Position numbers and translations under genes: made by a program. From Breviolum minutum Mf 1.05b.01 (taxonomy: Eukaryota; Sar; Dinophyceae; Suessiales; Symbiodiniaceae): a stretch of 64,000 nucleotides of DNA. The notes beneath the pieces were generated by a model. The model saw only the letters and a program-made list of their open reading frames with translations, did no database searches and was not told the origin of the DNA. This document shows positions 58,145 through 64,000 of this stretch, piece by piece. The DNA lies in contig DF241127.1 in the NCBI GenBank assembly GCA_000507305.1, positions 1 through 64,000 of the forward strand, given 5' to 3'. The first letter of the stretch is position 1. Each line of letters opens with the position of its first letter.

Positions 58145-58720
58145 GAAGTTTTTGCGAGCTTTTTCACGTAGGGTAGCATGTGTTTTTGAGGAACCGGGAT
58201 TTCCCCTCACTACTAGTGACTATAATCTTTTTTCTGGAAACTTCTCTTTTTGACCTTCAATGTCCAATGTTCCTGAGTAGGGTCAACATTCTGATCTATG
58301 ATACAGCTGCTAAGTTGGGTTTCACTTACGGACCAGTAGCCCTGTTCGGGGATTAAGATCCAACAATCTGCCAAAAAAAAATTATGTTACAGGGTTATTA
58401 TATAACCCAAACAATTCATTATGAAGGAGAAATCCCTCAAATTTTCCATGCAACTGCATTGTTTGATTTCTGTCAAAATTGGAAATTTAATTGATCCCTG
58501 TATCAAGTGCACGAATAAAAAATCTTCCAAAACCACAGCTCAAGTGGCCATTCTTCTCACGTCGCAAACCGCTGCCATCCTTCTGGGGCGTAACCCCTGA
58601 GGCATTGGTGTTTTGCGAGGTGCGTATCCTCGGCAAAAAGCGACACATGGCTGAACTTCAGGTTTGGGACAAGAGCTGAAAAAAAAAGAAATGAAGATGG
58701 ACAGCTTAAAAAAAAAAAAC
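58145..58720. other. Stretch without a firm gene
   Basis: A short open block on plus at 58520-58675 has no recognisable features. Poly-A runs occur near 58680 and 58708. Confidence 0.45.
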
Positions 58721-58846
58721 AGCTAATGATTAATTGGTGGTTTGGATTCTTGGGATCCGCTTATGAAAGGGATTATTACTTCGGGGTACCCCTAGAATGC
58801 CAAACCACCAACCCAACAACCCCAACCACCAGTTTACCATTAGTTG
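58720..58846. mobile_element. Family H TIR element
   Basis: GCTAATGATTAATTGGTGGT then TTGG on the left; CCAACCACCAGTTTACCATT then AG on the right. Confidence 0.8.
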
Positions 58847-58912
58847 AAAAAAAAACATAGAGAAAAAAAAGATATGGTGTGAAAAAAGATGGAAATTGTA
58901 TGATAATATCTA

Positions 58913-59020
58913 TATGGGGGCTTCCTAAAATGGTGGTACCCAAAAACCATGGGGTGTTCCTCCTAAAAATGATCATTTTGGGGTGTTTTGGGGGTACCAC
59001 CATTTAAGGAAACACCCATA
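58913..59020 (-). mobile_element. Family D TIR element, reverse orientation
   Basis: TATGGGGGCTTCCTAAAATG then GTGGTACCC on the left; GGGGGTACCACCATTTAAGG then AAACACCCATA on the right. Confidence 0.9.
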
Positions 59021-59145
59021 TGCATATGTATATTACCAAGTACTCCTCGGTAGTAATACCGGATATTGGAATCTGTATCCATTTGCCTCTCAAAAAAACC
59101 TACCATTTAATCCATAGTCTCCACACGTGCAGTCAAAGGCTTAAG

Positions 59146-59296
59146 ATACCCTCCAGGGAGCTATCACGTATCCCACCTTGGGAGAAGGCACCACCTGGGA
59201 TGCATAAAACCTTGTTACATAATGGGGATAAACTACTTATGAACTGCTACAGGGATTTCTGAACCATCAACAGTATATTAGTTCCCAGGAGGGTAT
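59146..59296. mobile_element. Family C element interrupted by a family A element
   Basis: The outer C arms are TACCCTCCAGGGAGCTATCA and TTAGTTCCCAGGAGGGTA. Between them lies an A element (about 59189-59275: ACCACCTGGGATGCATAAAA to GATTTCTGAACCATCAACAG then TA) whose own left arm is lost. Confidence 0.85.
59189..59275 (-). mobile_element. Family A element nested in the C element
   Basis: Interior CCTTGTTACATAATGGGGAT then AAACTAC and right arm GATTTCTGAACCATCAACAG then TA. The left arm is truncated. Confidence 0.8.
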
Positions 59297-59437
59297 CACA
59301 CCCAACTCCTCTGTAAATCGTGACAATTATCGCAAGCACGTTCAGGCTACCAGTGGTGTTGTGTTTTGATTCAATCCCCCAAATTTGGACTCCTAGGGCA
59401 TAGCTGTAAACATGTAAATATGTATGATAAATACAAG

Positions 59438-59510
59438 TATAATATATATATATATGTGTATACATACACATTACATTACATATCATTGTTATGTTCATTT
59501 TGATTTTCAT
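59438..59510. repeat. TA/CA-rich microsatellite tract
   Basis: TA units, then TACATACACATTACAT. A longer ACATTTACATCTACAT array follows to about 59620. Confidence 0.85.
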
Positions 59511-59659
59511 TTACATCTACATTTGCATCTACATCTACATTTACATGATATACATTTGCATTGTAGTTAGATTCACATTTACATGTACAATTGCATTATC
59601 AAATTACATCACATGTTGTTCCATTACATACCATAAGTACCCACCATCGAACAAAAAAG

Positions 59660-59740
59660 CTTCAATGCAAAATCCTCAGATCGAAAGAGAAACACGTCTT
59701 GAGCAGGTCCATTTTCCATTGCTACCTTCCTTGAAATTAC
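59660..59740. mobile_element. Family F remnant
   Basis: AGAGAAACACGTCTTGAGCA then GGTCCATTTTCCATTGCTAC matches the F interior. Both arms are missing or decayed. Confidence 0.4.
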
Positions 59741-59744
59741 TACC

Positions 59745-60290
59745 GCGTACAATTTCTCCAAGGGATTTTGTTATTAGACAACAATCAAACATCGTGAACT
59801 CACAACTGCTCATCCAACTTGAGTCCCCCCAAAACCTACCATCTCACACCTGAAACTTTTTTTTCACCAACAACTTCCCGGTTTTGTAGAGGGAAGTGAA
59901 CCCCACCGCAGCGCAATTTTTTTTTTCTCAAAGGTTCTGTCGTAAAACTTCTTCCACAGAGCTTAAGACTTTACGGTCGATGGTGCCCAGCATCTCCTGG
60001 AGGCGAGCGGTGAAGCTGGTGTAAGGGTGGCGATGCATCCGAGTTTTGGCAAGCTCAAAAAAAAAAAATGGGTGATAAGTCGGGGAGTAAAATGACGAAA
60101 TTAGGTACGGTATATCCGTATATCTTTTATGTAAAGTCACCATTTGGATCTTGCCTCTCTTTTATGATGTATATCTAAGAATTAGTGTGATTGGTACTTT
60201 TCCATTTCACCACGGGAAGGATCAGTACAGTGTAGCGACCAATTGGAATCATAGAAGCAGATTGTGGTCAGCACTTTCAGTCTTTGATTG
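59745..60290. other. Stretch without a firm gene
   Basis: A minus-strand open stretch near 59928-60045 has no recognisable feature. Homopolymer T and A runs are present. Confidence 0.4.
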
Positions 60291-60296
60291 GTAGCG

Positions 60297-60397
60297 TCTG
60301 GTAAACTAACATAGCAATAGAATATCCCCATGTTCAATAGGAAATACATCTTCAAAGGGTCCATTTTCCATTGCTATGTTGGTTTACCGGAGTGTAC
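60297..60397. mobile_element. Family F TIR element, well preserved
   Basis: CTGGTAAACTAACATAGCAA then TAG on the left; CCATTGCTATGTTGGTTTAC then CGGAGTGTA on the right. The arms carry GTAAAC and CGGAG, usable as splice signals in one orientation. Confidence 0.9.
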
Positions 60398-60399
60398 TT

Positions 60400-61085
60400 G
60401 TTACTCTAATCTGGTTCTCTCCCTTTCTCCTTGTCCAATCTCTTCAGCAAGAGCGCTGCCACAATATTCTTGCACAAATCAGAGGTCCTTAGGGGTGCCA
60501 AAAAGATGATGTCGCCTCAACTCTCAAAGAGGATGGATGTGCACAAGAAAACGTACAAAGAGTATGGTGTGAAGTGAAGACTGGTTTTTTGAAAAATCTA
60601 CTACATATCTTTGGAAAGCAACTGCCATGTTTTTCTCAAAATGGTGTGCATGTGAGCAAATCACCGAAATACAAAAAAAAATATTACTGCACAAAGAAAC
60701 GAGGTCAAAAAAAGGTTATTTTCAATGACACCCTCAAACTGCAACGAATGTAGATGGGATGGTTTGATACTTCAACCACCCTTCATCCCCGGAAAAAATG
60801 CAGCTTCAAATAAAGAGTTGTGCTATGTCATCCGTCATCTCCTCAAAAAAAAACTTGCTCTTACGGATTCTACGGAAAATCTTGATCATCTCTCTAGATG
60901 GACCCATGCAGCTCCTGGAAAATCACATTGCTGGCTGAACCCCTTTGACGGCTTCATCTTCCCCAATTTCCAGCTTCGTCTTCCCCATTTGCAACACTAC
61001 AAAACGGACAACTGCCAGGAGGCCGTTAAGCCCCATTTCGAATTTATACATCGAAACCAAAACCCCAGCGGTTTCAGGTAGGAAA
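60400..61085. other. Stretch without a firm gene
   Basis: A plus-strand open stretch at 60725-61081 (118 codons) has no recognisable domain and is within the chance range. Confidence 0.4.
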
Positions 61086-61088
61086 CCA

Positions 61089-61226
61089 GTACCCTCCCTG
61101 AAACAAACAAATTGCCTCTAAAAATTTGATGGGACTAGACGATGATTCCTTTCCTTTTTGGGGGGTGCGGCAATTTCGGCCTATTTTTCAGACGCGATTT
61201 CCTGTTAGTTTCGGGGGTTGGGTAGG
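61089..61226 (+). mobile_element. Family B TIR element
   Basis: TACCCTCCCTGAAACAAACA on the left; CCTGTTAGTTTCGGGGGTTG then GGTA on the right. The interior is diverged. Confidence 0.7.
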
Positions 61227-61461
61227 TTGCCATAAATTCTAAACATAAGAAACAAAACATGGCCATCTTTGAAGCCAAAATCGTCACCAAGAAATCCAAA
61301 CCCATCCATTTTGGGGAAATTCCAATCCACTGGGCTTTCCATACCACGAACAACCCAATACACATCACTACCACTTTTGGGAAAAAAAAAACCATCGTCA
61401 TTCAGTCATTCTTTTTTCCAAACCACTGGGCTTTCATATCACGGCACTTGGAAGCTCCCAC

Positions 61462-61536
61462 CGTTGCCGCTTCATAGCGGCGCGGCACGGTGGCGGGACC
61501 CGCCGTCGCGGCGGAACGCGTGGCATCGTAGCGCGC
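61462..61536 (-). CDS. Candidate GC-rich exon, unknown product
   Basis: A block of about 75% GC in an AT-rich region. On minus, from ATTTCAAG, it is open for 25 codons in phase 0 to ACG/GTGGGA, translating as ARYDATRSAATAGPATVPRR. Third positions are G/C-rich. Two other frames are also open. No family is assigned. Confidence 0.3.
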
Positions 61537-61572
61537 CTTGAAATTTGGGAGGCTTGCGGTTTGCATTTCGGG

Positions 61573-61618
61573 NATATATATATATATATATGTATATTAT
61601 GTGTATATATATATATAT
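61573..61618. repeat. (TA)n microsatellite beside a single N
   Basis: Two TA runs follow an N at 61573. The true length is probably unresolved. Confidence 0.9.
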
Positions 61619-61619
61619 T

Positions 61620-62505
61620 GCGTAGGTTTATTCCTGGATCTTCCAAGTGTGTAAAAAAAAAAAATACTATGCTTAATAGGAAAATCACCATCTCAAAGAT
61701 AGGAGATACATCAACTTCATTCGTGGTTGTTTTACCAGCTTTTCGTGTTAGGTTTTTGGGGGTGCTTCTTGGGTATGTCTCAAAATAAAGGGGTACTCGA
61801 AATCCTGATGTTTCCTAGATAAAGTATCCAACAATGCCAACCGTTGTTGACCAAAAGATTTGTAAGGGTCTCTGATTCGGAGACATACCCATGGAGATTG
61901 AGATTCTTCCAATCTGTTCGGTTGTTTTAATTGAAAACTGCGGGATTCATACTATTTCACCAACCTACTAACTTTCAACATCCTGAACGGAAAGTCATTT
62001 TGACCATGCCGTATCCAAGAAAATAACATCTACATCACACCCCTTTCTATGAAAGCCCTTGAAAACACCTCTCCGAAAATTTGAGGTCCTAAGAACACTT
62101 CAACAAACAATTCATCATCAAGGCACACGCGTCGAGGGCTTGGACAGCACCTCAAAAGCATCTCGGACTTTCAAGAAGGCCTCATTGGAACCTCAACGGG
62201 CCGATCCACTTGTGAAGTGGCCAACAAAACCCAAAAACAAGCACTTTCAGGAATTTGTTTTTTCATAGTAGCCAAATCGTGGGTGTGGTGTGTTTTTTTG
62301 GGGGAAGAGCCAGTGGAAATAATAGAAACAGGAGAGTGGAGTTGATTCACAAAGTCGTAGACATCTCAAAACGTCCAAACACTATGATGGTTTGGAAGAG
62401 GAAGTTCCGTTATAGGCGCGGTGTCCATGTTAGTCTTGAAGGGGGGTAAGTCGCTATGAAATGTGAGTGTAACCAGTCAGGTAACATTCATCATGGCAGA
62501 GTCGT
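61620..62505. other. Stretch without a firm gene
   Basis: A G-family left-arm fragment (ATACTATTTCACCAACCTAC) lies at 61949. Open blocks near 62059-62268 on plus lack recognisable features. Confidence 0.4.
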
Positions 62506-62509
62506 TGAA

Positions 62510-62614
62510 CACACCCTGGAAAATTAACATGGAACAACAATAATGGAGGTTCGGAAGATGGTTTTCCTTCCCAAACAGGTGATTTTAAAGCTCCAGGTCG
62601 TTCATTGTCTGGGT
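62510..62614. mobile_element. Family F element, right arm diverged
   Basis: CACACCCTGGAAAATTAACA then TGGAAC on the left; GCTCCAGGTCGTTCATTGTC then TGGGTGG on the right. Confidence 0.65.
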
Positions 62615-63104
62615 GGTGCAGTCCGGACATCTTCAACTCTAAGATGAGAAACAGGTCAAGTTGGCAACTGGGACTGTCCCAAGCTATCAGCTTATCAATG
62701 ATACTATATAGCAAAAAGATTATCTATGATAAGATCTATGTCTATGTTGCAACTGGGACTGCTATAATACTGGGATATTTGATGATACACTACTTTTTAA
62801 CCACTTCCGTAATAGTATAATCATCCAAATATGTAAAGCCTGGAGCAATCCGATCCCCTGCACCAATTTAGCATAATTATAATGTATATCTATATTATAA
62901 ATATATGTATCTATCTATGTCAATTTCTCCTAAAGAATGCAACCTCTGCCTCCCCCCCCCCTAACGTGAAAACGGCGCTCGCCTCCAGGTTTGTCTGGAT
63001 GGGAATCGAGGGCTCGCTTTTTATAGGCAGCATGCACTTCATCCGTGCTGGCGTCCTGGATGGAAAAGTAAGGATGCCAAAAAGTGGTACAAGGGAAGTA
63101 CACC

Positions 63105-63207
63105 GTACACCCTGGATATTTAACATAGATACCAAAAATGATGCTTTGGAAGATGTATCTTCTATCAAAAATGGCTATTTTGGATATCTATGTCAAATTC
63201 ATCTCCC
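63105..63207. mobile_element. Family F TIR element
   Basis: TACACCCTGGATATTTAACA then TAGATACC on the left; GGATATCTATGTCAAATTCA on the right. The interior AGATGTATCTTCTATCAAAA then ATGGC is shared. Confidence 0.75.
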
Positions 63208-63209
63208 AA

Positions 63210-64000
63210 AAAAACCAACAGCTGGTTCACTGAAAGTCACTTGTTTGGTGCACAGGAGAACATCAATCATCAACCCAAACCACCCATTTTTTTGGGGGGG
63301 GAAACCCCATGCTTGGGGGTGTAATGACGTGGTGTAAAAAAAAAGGTGGTAAAACCACCCAGTTTTGGAGGTGGACAACCTCAACCACTCCCAGCGGTGA
63401 AGCGAATCCGATGAATTACACCATTTTTGGAAGGAAAAAAATCTTTCTGAAAAGGTAAGAAACAACCACCCCAATCACTTCTTAGCCCTTCCAAAAAAAA
63501 AAGTTGGAAGCAACACGTCTTTGGAAAAGCTTAGGGGGATTTTTCGCATCCATCCCATCTTCTTTTCGGTTGCGCTTGGTAACTGTTGATAAAAAAAGCA
63601 CAGGCAGGTTGACAATACAAAAAAAAACTCCAATCAAAATCACCAAAAAAAAAAGGTCGACGGTCGAAGTAACTTTCTGTATTCCCAGAATGGCATAGTG
63701 ATCGACGGAAGGTGATTTCTCATCTGCTTCTCTCCTGCGATCGCAGCTGGTGGTCTGGTTGGTGGTTACCAAATCGGTTTCTACAGCCTAAACCACCAAC
63801 ATAAACCACTAACCAACCACGGGTCGAATAGATTGAGTCAAGATATTATACAAATATGGCAGCGAATTGAAATCATCCCAAACGGATCTTTTGCTCGTTG
63901 TTTATCTTATGACAATTTTTTGGTCCAGGTCATTCACTCCGTGAAATGAATCTTGTCAATTTCCAACTTAGAACAAGTTCCACACCTGAATATGAATCAT
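63210..64000. other. Stretch without a firm gene
   Basis: An H-like hairpin (CTGGTTGGTGGTTACC against AACCACTAACCAACCAC) lies at about 63743-63820, and GGTGGTAAAACCACCC at 63345-63361. No gene is recognised. Confidence 0.45.

Overview
This window looks like nuclear DNA of a unicellular eukaryote, most likely an intron-rich alga; a dinoflagellate is my best guess, but nothing in the sequence proves it. There are no bacterial operons, no ribosome-binding-site-led gene strings, and no rRNA or recognisable tRNA. Open frames are about as long and as frequent as random sequence of this composition would give, so uninterrupted protein-coding genes are absent and every exon call below is tentative. 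The sequence carries many TA microsatellites, a long (CAA)n tract, a (GAT)n tract, a pentamer array, many short homopolymer runs and four isolated N bases.

The clearest structure is a dense population of short (about 85-200 bp) terminal-inverted-repeat elements. I recognise at least twelve families (called A-K and M here) and about 50 copies, covering close to a tenth of the window. Arms are 15-30 bp and most copies can fold into one hairpin. Nearly all families end in the dinucleotide TA on both sides, as expected for Tc1/mariner-type (Stowaway-like) non-autonomous elements. Families B, C and F also share an arm that reads roughly CTCC, a few bases, then AACTAACAT. One copy appears to be an intron of a candidate gene, one is nested inside another family, and one is bounded by a 19-bp direct repeat containing an acceptor-like TTCTCAG. 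Together these features make introner-like behaviour the main hypothesis.

Layout. 1-9 kb: mixed elements and a minus-strand candidate multi-exon gene (2.8-4.4 kb). 9.4-11.8 kb: an element-free, GC-richer island with minus-strand coding sequence broken by frame changes, next to a degenerate minisatellite. 12-24.5 kb: short candidate exons on both strands with A, I, M and F elements. 25-34 kb: B, D, E, G and F elements, a pentamer array and candidate exons, including one with a major-facilitator loop motif and one with a methyltransferase-like glycine motif. 34.4-43.2 kb: a second island, almost free of elements beyond 36.7 kb, with frame-broken coding relics and a roughly 3-kb-spaced direct duplication whose first copy seems to carry an assembly gap. 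43-64 kb: the densest element region, with a minus-strand coiled-coil exon cluster at 49-50 kb and no other well supported gene.

I see no pathway or operon linking the candidate genes. Exon limits are guesses from AG/GT boundaries, open frame and protein-like composition, and most need transcript data.
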